The position numbers and the translations under genes were made by a program. The notes under the pieces were generated by a model. That model was not told the origin of the DNA. It saw only the letters and a program-made list of their open reading frames with translations, and searched no databases. Of a stretch of DNA of 64,000 bases, positions 15,165-23,317 are shown in pieces. The stretch is from the NCBI GenBank assembly GCA_003221695.1, contig QHSX01000038.1, positions 186,001 to 250,000 of the forward strand, given 5' to 3'. Every line of letters begins with the position of its first letter. Positions within the stretch are counted from its first letter, which is position 1. This stretch comes from Candidatus Rokuibacteriota bacterium (GTDB lineage: Bacteria > Methylomirabilota > Methylomirabilia > Rokubacteriales > CSP1-6).

Positions 15165-15676
15165 CCAAGCCCCGCGCGGGCAAGGTCCGCGGCCTGTCCC
15201 ACCTGTCGCCGGCGGGCGCCGCGCGTATGGTGGACGTGTCCGAGAAGCGTGAGACCGTCCGTGCGGCGGTGGCACGGGCGGTCCTCAAGATGGCGCCCGC
15301 GACCCTGCGGGTGATCCGTCGCGGCAATGCGCCCAAGGGGGACGTGCTCGGCGTCGCCCGCACCGCCGGCATCCTCGCGGCCAAGCGTACCCCCCAGCTC
15401 ATCCCGCTCTGCCACCCGCTCCGCATCACCGGTGTGGACGTAAATTTCTCCGACGACCTCCGCCGCGGCGAACTCGCCGTCGAGGCGCGCGTGCTCACCG
15501 TGGACAAGACGGGCGTCGAGATGGAGGCGCTCACCGCGGTGAGCGTCGCGGCGCTGACCGTCTACGACATGATCAAGTCGGTCGAGAAGGGCGTGACGAT
15601 TGCGAAGGTCCAGCTCGTCGAGAAGACGGGCGGCAAGTCCGGCACGTGGCGGAGGGCGGGACGAAAGGCGACATGA
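15161..15676 (+). CDS. moaC: Cyclic pyranopterin monophosphate synthase MoaC
   Basis: About 171 aa if started at the CTG at 15161, which overlaps the preceding TGA (CTGA), as many ATGA/GTGA junctions here do. The only in-frame ATG upstream is at 15071, inside the DUF465 gene; the next ATG (15227) would cut conserved LSHLSPAGAAR sequence. Conserved MoaC blocks are RMVDVSEK, LIPLCHPLRITGVDV, DKTGVEMEALTAVSVAALT and YDMIKSVEKG. It converts the MoaA product into cyclic pyranopterin monophosphate for molybdenum/tungsten cofactor. It sits right behind the Mo/W uptake genes. Confidence 0.9.
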   Translation: MTKPRAGKVRGLSHLSPAGAARMVDVSEKRETVRAAVARAVLKMAPATLRVIRRGNAPKGDVLGVARTAGILAAKRTPQLIPLCHPLRITGVDVNFSDDLRRGELAVEARVLTVDKTGVEMEALTAVSVAALTVYDMIKSVEKGVTIAKVQLVEKTGGKSGTWRRAGRKAT

Positions 15677-15689
15677 TGGCCCCGCTCCA

Positions 15690-16817
15690 GTGAAGACCGC
15701 GCTCGTCTACTCGGACGCGTACGGGCGCTTCGACTACGGGCCCGAGCACCCGCTCAGGATGGAGCGGCTCGGCCTCACGTGGCGACTCATGCAGGCGTAC
15801 GGCCTCACGGCGCTGCCGAACGCGCGCGTGCACCTCCCCGAGCCCGCGACCGAGCAGGCGCTCGCGCTCTGGCACACGCGGGACTACCTCGACGTGCTCA
15901 AGGCGGCGAACGGCGGCACGGCCCCCGAGCACGCGGCCCGCTGCGGCCTCGGCCCGGGCGACAACCCGGTGTTCCCCGGGCTCTGGGACGCGGCGCGGCT
16001 CTGCGCGGGCGGCTCGCTGCTCGCCGCCGAGCTGGTCGCGAGCGGCAAGGCGACGCGCGCCTTCCACTTCGCCGGCGGCCTCCACCACGCGCTGCCTGGG
16101 CGCGCGTCGGGATTCTGCTACGTCAACGACGCGGTCCTCGCGATCCTCCACCTCAAGTCGCGCGGCCTCCGCGTCCTCTACGTGGACATCGACGCCCACC
16201 ACGGCGACGGTGTGCAGCACGCCTTCTACGAGGACCCGGAGGTCATGACCATCTCGACGCACGAGCGCGGCGATTACCTCTTCCCGGGGACCGGCTTCGT
16301 CGAGGAGCTGGGCACGGGCGCGGCCCTCGGCTATTCCGTGAACCTCCCGCTCGAGCCGTTCACCGACGCGTCCGTGTATCTCCCAGCGTTCGAGGAGGTC
16401 GTGCCACCGCTCGTCGGCGCGTTCAAGCCCGACGTCGTCGTCGCCCAGCTCGGCATCGACTCCCACCGAACCGACCCGCTCACGCACCTCGAGCTGGACG
16501 TCCAGGGGTTCGCGCGCGCGGTCGCGCGCATCGTGGAGCTCTCGCCCCGGCTCGTGGCGCTAGGCGGCGGCGGCTACGACCTGCCCAACGTGGCGCGCGC
16601 GTGGACCGCCGCGTGGGCGGCCATGAACGACGTCGAGCCCACGGCGGAGCTCCCGGTGTCTTTCGCCGAGGACGCTCGGCGTTACGGGTTCCGCGCGCCG
16701 ACCCTGTGGGACCCGCCGGAGCGGCCCGCGGGGGCGAAGCGCCTCCGCGCTGAGGCGTACGTGCAGCGGCAGATCGAGGCGATCCGCCGCCTCATCTTCC
16801 CGATCCACCACCTGTAG
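15690..16817 (+). CDS. acuC: AcuC-type class I histone deacetylase-like hydrolase
   Basis: 375 aa from the GTG at 15690 (MKTALVYSDAYGRFDYGPEH). Catalytic core in order: GGLHHALPGRASGFCYVND (His-His pair), VLYVDIDAHHGDGVQHAFYE (zinc Asp/His), ISTHERGDYLFPGTG, QLGIDSHRTDPLTHL (zinc Asp) and GGGGYDLPNVARAW (Tyr). AcuC-like proteins are zinc amidohydrolases that deacetylate protein lysines, such as acetyl-CoA synthetase, or small acetyl-polyamines. All key residues are present. Its last 26 nt overlap the 3' end of the convergent SCO gene. Confidence 0.9.
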   Translation: MKTALVYSDAYGRFDYGPEHPLRMERLGLTWRLMQAYGLTALPNARVHLPEPATEQALALWHTRDYLDVLKAANGGTAPEHAARCGLGPGDNPVFPGLWDAARLCAGGSLLAAELVASGKATRAFHFAGGLHHALPGRASGFCYVNDAVLAILHLKSRGLRVLYVDIDAHHGDGVQHAFYEDPEVMTISTHERGDYLFPGTGFVEELGTGAALGYSVNLPLEPFTDASVYLPAFEEVVPPLVGAFKPDVVVAQLGIDSHRTDPLTHLELDVQGFARAVARIVELSPRLVALGGGGYDLPNVARAWTAAWAAMNDVEPTAELPVSFAEDARRYGFRAPTLWDPPERPAGAKRLRAEAYVQRQIEAIRRLIFPIHHL

Positions 16818-17541
16818 CGCCAGACGCGTCCTCCATGAGGAGCGTTTCGATGTCGTTGAGCACCGTTCGCGGGTGGAGGAAGGTGGACGTGTAAATCTCC
16901 CGGATGAAGCCCGCAGCGTCGATCAAGAACAGCTTGAGCACGTGCGAGAGCTCCCGCCGCGGCTTCCCGTTCGACCGGTCGATCGTGTAGCGGATGTCCT
17001 GGCCGAAGCCTTCGACCAGCGGCATGAGCTCCTGCACCGAGCCCGTCGTGAGGAAATACCAACGCAATCCGCGACCTTCGTCGCGCACGCGGCTGCCGGC
17101 ATACCGACGCATGATCACCGGCGTGTCGCGCGCCGGATCGAACGACAGTGTCACGAACCGCACCTTGTCGCTCAAGGCGGGGGTGGCCTCGATCGCCGCC
17201 TTCATCGCATCGAACACGCGGTACGCAAGCGGGCAGCCGTCGGGATCGACGCACGTGGTGTAGACGAACCCGAGCAGCGTGATGCGGTCGCGCGTGAACT
17301 GAGAGAGCCGCCGGCTGCGCCCGTCGATGCCCAGCACCGCCCCGTCCGGCGCCGCCATGATCCGGTGCAACGTGTAGCTCCCAGGCGGCGGGGGATCGAA
17401 GTTGAGTGCGGGAAGCGGCGCTCCCGCATGCGTGGACGCAGGGCTCGCCCAGACGAGCCATGCGAGAAGCACGGCCGCGCGCGCATGCTGGCGCAGCCTG
17501 GCCGCCGCGGGGGGAATGGCGCGACGGCCTCTGCCCCTCAC
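16792..17541 (-). CDS. SCO1/SenC-like periplasmic copper/thiol protein
   Basis: 249 aa. The N-terminal hydrophobic segment at about 21-40 is a signal peptide or anchor. The thioredoxin-like core starts near residue 70. The cysteine motif is TTCVDPDGCP, so C97-x5-C103 rather than the usual CxxxC of SCO1, and H200 (ELSHVLKLFLID) matches the third copper ligand. It lies 10 nt downstream of the methanethiol oxidase gene. Published mtoX loci carry a SCO1/SenC gene beside mtoX, where it probably delivers copper. Convergent with acuC, overlapping by 26 nt. Confidence 0.8.
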   Translation of the reverse strand: MRGRGRRAIPPAAARLRQHARAAVLLAWLVWASPASTHAGAPLPALNFDPPPPGSYTLHRIMAAPDGAVLGIDGRSRRLSQFTRDRITLLGFVYTTCVDPDGCPLAYRVFDAMKAAIEATPALSDKVRFVTLSFDPARDTPVIMRRYAGSRVRDEGRGLRWYFLTTGSVQELMPLVEGFGQDIRYTIDRSNGKPRRELSHVLKLFLIDAAGFIREIYTSTFLHPRTVLNDIETLLMEDASGATGGGSGR

Positions 17542-17551
17542 GGTGACGTGC

Positions 17552-18886
17552 TCAACGCCGCGCGAGCCGCTCGAGCCCCGCCGCGTCGGCCGCCGCGCTG
17601 CGCAGCGCCTTCGAGCCGAGCTTCATGTGATGGGCGCGGCCGAGCTTCTCCTTCGTGAAATCCACCGCGAAGACCTGTTTGAGCCCCTTGCCGTCCCACC
17701 TGAAGCCGCGCAGGAACTGCTCGTTGTCCGCACCGACCTTGTCCCAGTTCGCCAGCAAAGACGAGGTGATGTAGACGCGCTTGCCGTCCCAGCTCTGCGA
17801 GATCATGTTGACCTGTTTGCCGGTGACCTTCGCGTAGGTCTGCTTGGGCGCTTCCGGGTTGCTCAGATCGAAGTAGCGCGTGGTGCCGTCCATGAACGTG
17901 TTGACCCACAGCCCCTTGCCGTCACGGGTGATGCTGATGTCGACGGGCAGCGGGACCTTCGCTGGATCGCCGATCGTCGCCACATCCTTCGCCTGCCACT
18001 CCCCCTTGCCGTCCTGCTTGAGGAGCCAGATCTTGGACGTGAGCGCGGTCGCGGTCACGGCCCAGTTGTGCCCGGGGTTGAGCGACCAGCGGATCTCCAG
18101 CGGCGCGCCGGGCACACTGAGAATCTTCTTCGGCTTGATGGCCTTCAGGTCCCACACGACCATGGTGTTACCGAAGCGCTTCATCGCCTCCGCGTCCTTC
18201 ACGAGGTCCCAGAGCGACCGCATGTAGTTCGTGTAGCCGGTGAAGCTCGACGTGAGCAGCACGTTCTTCTTCGGGTTGACCGCGAGATCGTAGCCGTAGC
18301 CGTCGCCGCCGCCGTCGGTCGGCATCTTGTAGGTGGCGATGAACTCGCCCTTGTTGTTGTAGAGCGCCATGCCGGTAACGCCGCTCTTGTCTTGGGTGTT
18401 CGAGAGCGCCTGCACCAGCATCCGTCCGGGGAGGGCATAGTAGGTGTGTGGGCCGAGGTAGCCGGTCTTGTCGGCCAGGTCGGCGATCGTCTGAACGAGC
18501 TTGGGCTTCGCCGGGTCGGTGGCGATGTCGAAGACGTAGATCTTGGCCTCCGAGAGCCCGCCCGCCCAGATGAAGCGCCGGTCGTCGGTGAAGCCCATGT
18601 GGTGAGCCTCGCCTCGGGATCCGACCGACACGGAAGCGATCACCTTCCCGTAGCTCTTCGACTTCGGGTGCACGTCCACGGTCACCAGCTTGTCGGAGCC
18701 GTCGCCGAGCCCCTCGACGCCCAGGGCCCACACGTAGACGTAGTCTTCCTGACCCTTGATGAGCTTGGCGGTGTAGGGCGAGTTGCAGGTCTCGTCGGCG
18801 CGGACCGGGCCGGCGTCGACCGTGCACATCAGGGCGACCCAGAGAGCCGCCAGAATGCCCGAACGCATCATGCGATGAGAGATCAT
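17552..18886 (-). CDS. mtoX: SBP56-family methanethiol oxidase (periplasmic)
   Basis: 444 aa from the ATG at 18886 (SD GGAAGGAGAG). A signal peptide of about 30 residues ends GPVRADE. The mature protein is a seven-bladed propeller of the selenium-binding protein 56 family: TCNSPYTAKLIKGQEDYVYV, VTVDVHPKSKSYGKVIASV, RGEAHHMGF, LGPHTYYALPGRMLVQALSN, GYDLAVNPKKNVLLTSSFTG, WSLNPGHNWAV and a closing RAHHMKLGS. Bacterial members oxidise methanethiol to formaldehyde, H2S and H2O2 using copper. No TGA/Sec is present in this protein. With the SCO gene it forms a two-gene operon reading away from 19124. Confidence 0.87.
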   Translation of the reverse strand: MISHRMMRSGILAALWVALMCTVDAGPVRADETCNSPYTAKLIKGQEDYVYVWALGVEGLGDGSDKLVTVDVHPKSKSYGKVIASVSVGSRGEAHHMGFTDDRRFIWAGGLSEAKIYVFDIATDPAKPKLVQTIADLADKTGYLGPHTYYALPGRMLVQALSNTQDKSGVTGMALYNNKGEFIATYKMPTDGGGDGYGYDLAVNPKKNVLLTSSFTGYTNYMRSLWDLVKDAEAMKRFGNTMVVWDLKAIKPKKILSVPGAPLEIRWSLNPGHNWAVTATALTSKIWLLKQDGKGEWQAKDVATIGDPAKVPLPVDISITRDGKGLWVNTFMDGTTRYFDLSNPEAPKQTYAKVTGKQVNMISQSWDGKRVYITSSLLANWDKVGADNEQFLRGFRWDGKGLKQVFAVDFTKEKLGRAHHMKLGSKALRSAAADAAGLERLARR

Positions 18887-19123
18887 GAGACTCTCCTTCC
18901 CCTTAGGGATGCGGCGGCTCAGCCGCACCGCCCTGCGCGTACCGGCCTGCCCTTGTTGCTGACTGGCCGGACCCTACCACACGCGTGTAGTCCCGGCAAC
19001 GCGCGTCGGGCCAGAGTGCAGTTGAACCGGCCAGTCGATTTGCAGATAATCGCACCACTCGAAGGTCGCCTCGGCGTCTCGTCCGCACGATTCCCAGGTT
19101 TGCGACGCGGGGAGGAGATCACG
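18887..19123. promoter_or_regulatory. Divergent control region between mtoX and the solute-binding protein gene
   Basis: 237 nt without a gene. Toward the plus strand there is a good promoter at 19022-19050. Toward mtoX there is a TTGCCG / 17 nt / TAGGGT arrangement, about 18973-19001 on the minus strand. The palindrome ACACGCGTGT at 18979-18988 sits in its spacer and could be an operator. The mtoX leader carries its SD at about 18890-18900. Confidence 0.45.
19022..19050 (+). promoter_or_regulatory. Promoter of the 19124 solute-binding protein gene
   Basis: TTGAAC (19022-19027), 17-nt spacer, GATAAT (19045-19050). Both boxes are close to sigma70 consensus with ideal spacing. The leader to the ATG at 19124 is about 67 nt and holds GGGGAGGAG as SD. 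Confidence 0.55.
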
Positions 19124-20677
19124 ATGAGCCGATCGCCGCTCGAGGGAAGGCTGGGTCGCGCCGTGGTCGTGGCGCTCTTGCTGTCCGTGGTATGCCTCAC
19201 GCCCACGCCGTCCCGCGCCGCGCCCGAGGGGCAGATCACCTGGGGCGTCCACATCTCGCTGGCGCCGACCTGGTTCGACCCCGCGGAGACCCCGGGGATC
19301 ATCACGCCGTTCATGCTCATGTACGCGCTGCACGACGCCATGGTGAAGCCGATGCCCGGCAACCCGCTGGCCCCGAGCCTCGCCGAGTCGTGGACGGTCT
19401 CCCGGGACGGTCTCGCCTACGAGTTCGTCCTCCGGAAGGGCGCGAAGTTCCACAACGGCGACCCCGTCACCGCCGAGGACGTCAAGTTCTCGCTCGAGCG
19501 CTACCGGGGCACCAGCCACAAGACCCTCAGGGACCGGGTCGCGGCGATCGAGACGCCGGACCCGGCGCGGGTCCGCATTCGCCTCAAGCAGCCGTGGCCC
19601 GACTTCATGATCTTCTACTCGACCGCCACCGGCGCCGGCTGGATCGTGCCCAAGAAGTACGTAGAGAAGGTAGGCGACGAGGGCTATAAAAAGGCGCCGG
19701 TCGGCGCGGGTCCTTATCGTTTTGTCTCCTTTACGCCGGGCGTGGAGCTGGTTCTTGAGTCCTTCGACCTCTACTGGCGCAAGACGCCGAGCGTCAAGCA
19801 CCTGGTCTTCAAGGTCATCCCCGACGAGTCCACGCGCTTGGCCGCGCTCAAGCGGGGCGAGGTGGACGTGGTCTACTCGATCCGCGGCGAGCTGGCCGAG
19901 GAGCTCCAGCGAACGCCCGGGCTCACGCTCAAGCCGGCGGTGATCCAGGCTCCGCAGTGGGTCAACTTGCTCGACCAGTGGGACCCGAAGTCGCCGTGGC
20001 ACGACCGCCGCGTGCGACTGGCCGCCAACCATGCCATCGACCGGAGGGCGATCAACCAGGCCATCACGCTGGGGCACTCCGCGCTGACCTTCAGCATCAT
20101 CCCGAGCACGTTCGAGTTCTTCTGGCAGCCGCCGCCCTATCCGTACGATCCGGCCCGGGCCAAAGGGCTCCTCGCCGAGGCCGGGTACCCGAACGGGTTC
20201 GACGCCGGCGAGTACTACTGCGACCTCTCATATGCCAACGTGCAGGAGGCGATCCTCAACTACCTCCAGAACGTCGGGATCCGCGCGAAGCTGCGCCCGG
20301 TCGAGCGCGCGGCCTTCTTCAGGGAGTGGGGCGAGAAGAAGTACAAGAACCTCACCTACGGGGCCAGCGGCGCGTTCGGCAACACCGCCACGCGGCTCGA
20401 GGCGTTCGTCGTGGCCGGCGGGGCGTACGTCTACGGCAGCTACCCGGACATCGACGGGCTTTTCCGCGAGCAGTCCGCGGAGCTCGACCGGAAGAAGCGC
20501 GAGGCGATCCTCGTGAAGATCCAGCAGCTCGTCCACGAGAAGGCGATCTTCGTGCCGATCTGGCAGCTCGCGTTCCTGAACGGTGTCGGCCCGCGGGTCG
20601 AGGAGTCTGGGCTCGGTCTGATCGCGGGCCACGCCTACTCCGCACCCTACGAGGACCTGAAGCTCAGGGCCCGGTAG
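19124..20677 (+). CDS. Peptide/nickel-type ABC transporter solute-binding protein (SBP_bac_5), orphan
   Basis: 517 aa from the ATG at 19124 with GGGGAGGAG upstream. The signal peptide runs to about residue 31 (ends PSRAAP). Family features: PLAPSLAESWTVSRDGLAYE, FVLRKGAKFHNGDPVTAEDV, KFSLERYRG and APVGAGPYRFVSFTPGVELV, then the DDRAVRLAANHAIDRRAINQA-like helix and VHEKAIFVPIWQLAFL near the end. It binds oligopeptides or similar ligands in the periplasm of a DppA/OppA-like importer. No permease or ATPase genes adjoin it, so the rest of the transporter is elsewhere. A small coiled-coil gene follows 16 nt on. Confidence 0.9.
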   Translation: MSRSPLEGRLGRAVVVALLLSVVCLTPTPSRAAPEGQITWGVHISLAPTWFDPAETPGIITPFMLMYALHDAMVKPMPGNPLAPSLAESWTVSRDGLAYEFVLRKGAKFHNGDPVTAEDVKFSLERYRGTSHKTLRDRVAAIETPDPARVRIRLKQPWPDFMIFYSTATGAGWIVPKKYVEKVGDEGYKKAPVGAGPYRFVSFTPGVELVLESFDLYWRKTPSVKHLVFKVIPDESTRLAALKRGEVDVVYSIRGELAEELQRTPGLTLKPAVIQAPQWVNLLDQWDPKSPWHDRRVRLAANHAIDRRAINQAITLGHSALTFSIIPSTFEFFWQPPPYPYDPARAKGLLAEAGYPNGFDAGEYYCDLSYANVQEAILNYLQNVGIRAKLRPVERAAFFREWGEKKYKNLTYGASGAFGNTATRLEAFVVAGGAYVYGSYPDIDGLFREQSAELDRKKREAILVKIQQLVHEKAIFVPIWQLAFLNGVGPRVEESGLGLIAGHAYSAPYEDLKLRAR

Positions 20678-20693
20678 AAGGGAGGGCGCGCCG

Positions 20694-20984
20694 GTGAACC
20701 GACTCGTCGTAGGTGGCGTGATCGTCGGGATCCTGATCGGTGTCCTCGTGGGGTTCCTCTGGTGGGGCATGCCTCCACGAGGCGCGCAGGCGGACCTCGA
20801 CGCCGCGCGGAAGCGCGCAGACGGACTCGAGCGCGAGCTCGACGCGGCTCGCACCGGCGCGCAGGGACTGGAAACGCGGCTCAAGGAGGCCCAGGATCGC
20901 CTGACGGCGGCCGAGAAAGATCTGGCATTGGTCAAGGAGATGAACCTCAAGCTCCAGAGACTCGTGGGTCGCGGGAAAAAGTAA
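20694..20984 (+). CDS. Small single-helix membrane protein with coiled coil
   Basis: 96 aa from a GTG at 20694 (GGGAGGG-type SD). Residues about 4-25 form one transmembrane helix (VGGVIVGILIGVLVGFLWWG). From about 35 on, heptad-like Leu/Ala/Glu repeats (DLDAARKRADGLERELDAAR and onward) make a long coiled coil ending in a basic tail GRGKK. No family was recognised. A protein of the same build is encoded at 46255. Likely an inner-membrane tethered scaffold or divisome/envelope helper. Confidence 0.6.
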   Translation: MNRLVVGGVIVGILIGVLVGFLWWGMPPRGAQADLDAARKRADGLERELDAARTGAQGLETRLKEAQDRLTAAEKDLALVKEMNLKLQRLVGRGKK

Positions 20985-21021
20985 GAGAAGGCGACGCGCG
21001 CACTTCGGGGTCGAGTCGGGG

Positions 21022-21066
21022 TAAAATTCTGAGAGGCCCTCTGAGCTCCCGGCCCTCCCTGCCGGG
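21022..21066 (+). promoter_or_regulatory. -10-like TAAAAT and leader hairpin before the otsA fusion gene
   Basis: TAAAAT lies at 21022-21027; no good -35 was found. In the leader, CCCGGC (21048-21053) pairs with GCCGGG (21061-21066) across a 7-nt loop, 15 nt before the ATG at 21082. The hairpin could affect ribosome access. Confidence 0.35.
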
Positions 21067-21081
21067 ACGGGGTCGTGCGCC

Positions 21082-23316
21082 ATGAAATTCACCATTCGCC
21101 TCGTCGGTGCCATCTGGCTCTCGGTGCTGATCGTCATCGGGGGGTTCGCGTTCCTGCAGATCCGCGAGGAGCGCGAGCGGCTCGTCGACGACCTGAAGCG
21201 CCGAGCCGTCCTCGTGGGCGAGGGGCTCAAGGAGGCGATCGAGCCCCAGGTCGCGCGCGGCTCGACGGTCGGCGTCGAGCGCATCCTCAAGAAGTTCGGC
21301 CGGCCGACGCGCGGGATCGCGGTCTACGACCGCTTCGCCGGCCTGATGGTCGCGACGCCCGACGTTGCCAAGCTCCTTCCCCCGTCGCTCCCCGAGGTGA
21401 CCGACGCCGTCGCCAACAACGCCGTGAGCCAAGGCTTTCGCGTGGTCGGTGGACGACTCGCGTACGTGTACGCGGCGCCGCTCACGCAGGACGAGCGGCC
21501 GGTGGGCGCGCTGGCGGTGTTCCTCGACGCCGAGCACCTGCAGGCCGCAGAGTGGGACCTCTGGTGGCGCAACGCGCTTCGGTTCCTCGCGCTGGCACTC
21601 GTGATCTCGCTCATCGCGCTGGGTCTCGTCCGCAGCAGCGTGACGGCTCCGATGGCGAAGATGTCGGAGTGGACGAAGGCGCTCCGCGCCGGCCGCTACG
21701 TGCCGCCCCCGGAGGTGCCCGACACGAACGTCTTCGGACCGCTCGCCCGCGAGGTCGCCGGGCTCGCGCGGAGCATGCAGCGGGCCCGCGCGGCGGCCGA
21801 GCACGAGGCCGCGCTGCGTCTGGCGGGCGAGTCCATCTGGACCGAGGAGCGTCTGAAGCAGTTCGTCAGCCTTCGCCTGAGTGGCCGGCTGCTCGTCGTC
21901 GTGTCCAACCGCGAGCCCGTGAGCCACGTGCGAAAGGGCGGGCGGATCCAGACGCTGACCCCCGCCAGCGGGCTCGTGACCGCGATGGATCCGATGATGC
22001 GTGCGTGCGGCGGCGTCTGGGTCGCCCACGGGAGCGGGGACGCCGACCGGGAGACCGCGGACGCGCGCGGGCGGCTCGCCGTGCCGGAGGACGACCCGCG
22101 CTACACGCTGCGCCGGGTGTGGCTGACGGCGGCGGAGGAGCGCGGCTACTACTACGGGTTCGCGAACGAGGGGCTCTGGCCGCTGTGCCACATCGTGCAC
22201 ACGCGGCCCGTGTTCCGCCCGGACGACTGGGCCAGCTACCTCGAGGCGAACCGCAAGTTCGCCGAGACGGTGCTCGACGAGATCCGGAACGCCGAGGAGC
22301 CGCTCGTGCTGATCCAGGACTACCACTTCGCGCCGCTGCCCGCGCTCATCAAGGCGGAGCGGCCCGATGCGCGCGTCGCGCTCTTCTGGCACATCCCCTG
22401 GCCGAACTTCGAAGCCTTCGCGATCTGCCCGTGGCAGCAGGAGCTGCTCGCCGGCATGCTGGGCGCCGATCTCGTCGGCTTCCACACGCAGTACTACTGC
22501 AACAATTTTCTGGAGACGGTGGATCGAACGCTCGAGACGCGGATCGACTGGGAGCACTTCACGGTCACCCGCGGGGAGCGCGTGACCGCCGTCAAGCCGT
22601 TCCCGATCAGCGTCGCGCCCGAGTTCGTGGACGACCCGCCCCAGCGCACGCGCGAGGAGCTCCGGCGCCAGCTCGGGATCTCCGCCGAGTTCCTGGGCGT
22701 CGGCGTCGAGCGGCTGGACTACACGAAGGGGCTCCCCGAGCGCCTCCGCGCGATCCAGTGGTTCTTCGAGCGCTATCCCGAGTACCGCGAGCGTCTCGTG
22801 TTCGTCCAGCTCGGCGCGCCGAGCCGGACCTCGATCAAGCGCTACGCGGAGCTCGCGCTCGAGGTCGAGGCGACCGTCCGCGAGGTGAACCAGCGGCTCG
22901 GGACCAAGGGCTGGCGGCCGATCGTGTACCTCTCCGGCCACCACGAGCACCGCGAGATCTGGTCCTACTATCGCCACGCGGATTTCTGCATGGTCACCTC
23001 GCTCCACGACGGCATGAACCTCGTGGCCAAGGAGTTCGTTTCCGTTCGCGACGACGAGGACGGCGTGCTCATCCTGAGCCGGTTCGCGGGCGCGTCCCAC
23101 GAGCTGCGGGACGCGCTCATCATCAACCCGTACGACCTCGCCGGGACCGCCGAGGCGATCCGCACGGCCCTGGAGATGTCCAAGGACGAGCGGCGGGCGC
23201 GGATGACGCGGATGCGCCACGTGGTGTCCGAGCACAACATCTACCGCTGGGCCGGGCTCCTCCTGAGCGAGCTCTCCCGAATCCCGGTCGAGACGCCGGG
23301 AGTCAAGGCGTCCTGA
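21082..23316 (+). CDS. otsA: Membrane sensor-HAMP-trehalose-6-phosphate synthase fusion
   Basis: 744 aa. Residues 7-26 are TM1, about 28-163 an extracytoplasmic sensor-like domain, 165-184 TM2, about 185-238 a HAMP-like linker, and 239-262 a short helix. A full GT20 trehalose-6-phosphate synthase starts near 269 (LLVVVSNREPVSHVRKGG). GT20 landmarks are QDYHFAPLPAL, FWHIPWPNFEAF, GFHTQYYCNNFL, GVERLDYTKGLPERL (UDP-glucose Arg/Lys) and MNLVAKEFVSVR. The enzyme makes trehalose-6-phosphate from UDP-glucose and glucose-6-phosphate. Normal OtsA is soluble and about 470 aa, so the 260-residue sensor half is the odd part. otsB starts 1 nt after the stop. Confidence 0.88.
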   Translation: MKFTIRLVGAIWLSVLIVIGGFAFLQIREERERLVDDLKRRAVLVGEGLKEAIEPQVARGSTVGVERILKKFGRPTRGIAVYDRFAGLMVATPDVAKLLPPSLPEVTDAVANNAVSQGFRVVGGRLAYVYAAPLTQDERPVGALAVFLDAEHLQAAEWDLWWRNALRFLALALVISLIALGLVRSSVTAPMAKMSEWTKALRAGRYVPPPEVPDTNVFGPLAREVAGLARSMQRARAAAEHEAALRLAGESIWTEERLKQFVSLRLSGRLLVVVSNREPVSHVRKGGRIQTLTPASGLVTAMDPMMRACGGVWVAHGSGDADRETADARGRLAVPEDDPRYTLRRVWLTAAEERGYYYGFANEGLWPLCHIVHTRPVFRPDDWASYLEANRKFAETVLDEIRNAEEPLVLIQDYHFAPLPALIKAERPDARVALFWHIPWPNFEAFAICPWQQELLAGMLGADLVGFHTQYYCNNFLETVDRTLETRIDWEHFTVTRGERVTAVKPFPISVAPEFVDDPPQRTREELRRQLGISAEFLGVGVERLDYTKGLPERLRAIQWFFERYPEYRERLVFVQLGAPSRTSIKRYAELALEVEATVREVNQRLGTKGWRPIVYLSGHHEHREIWSYYRHADFCMVTSLHDGMNLVAKEFVSVRDDEDGVLILSRFAGASHELRDALIINPYDLAGTAEAIRTALEMSKDERRARMTRMRHVVSEHNIYRWAGLLLSELSRIPVETPGVKAS

Positions 23317-23317
23317 C

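Noticed and set aside
17552-18886. Selenium-binding protein as a second selenoprotein
   Set aside because: The frame has no internal TGA. The SBP56 name refers to selenium binding in animal relatives; bacterial members are copper methanethiol oxidases.
17402-20677. A 1091-codon plus-strand open frame running antisense through mtoX and its promoter into the solute-binding gene
   Set aside because: Only the part from 19124 has a signal peptide and SBP_bac_5 motifs. The upstream part is a composition-driven antisense frame over mtoX.
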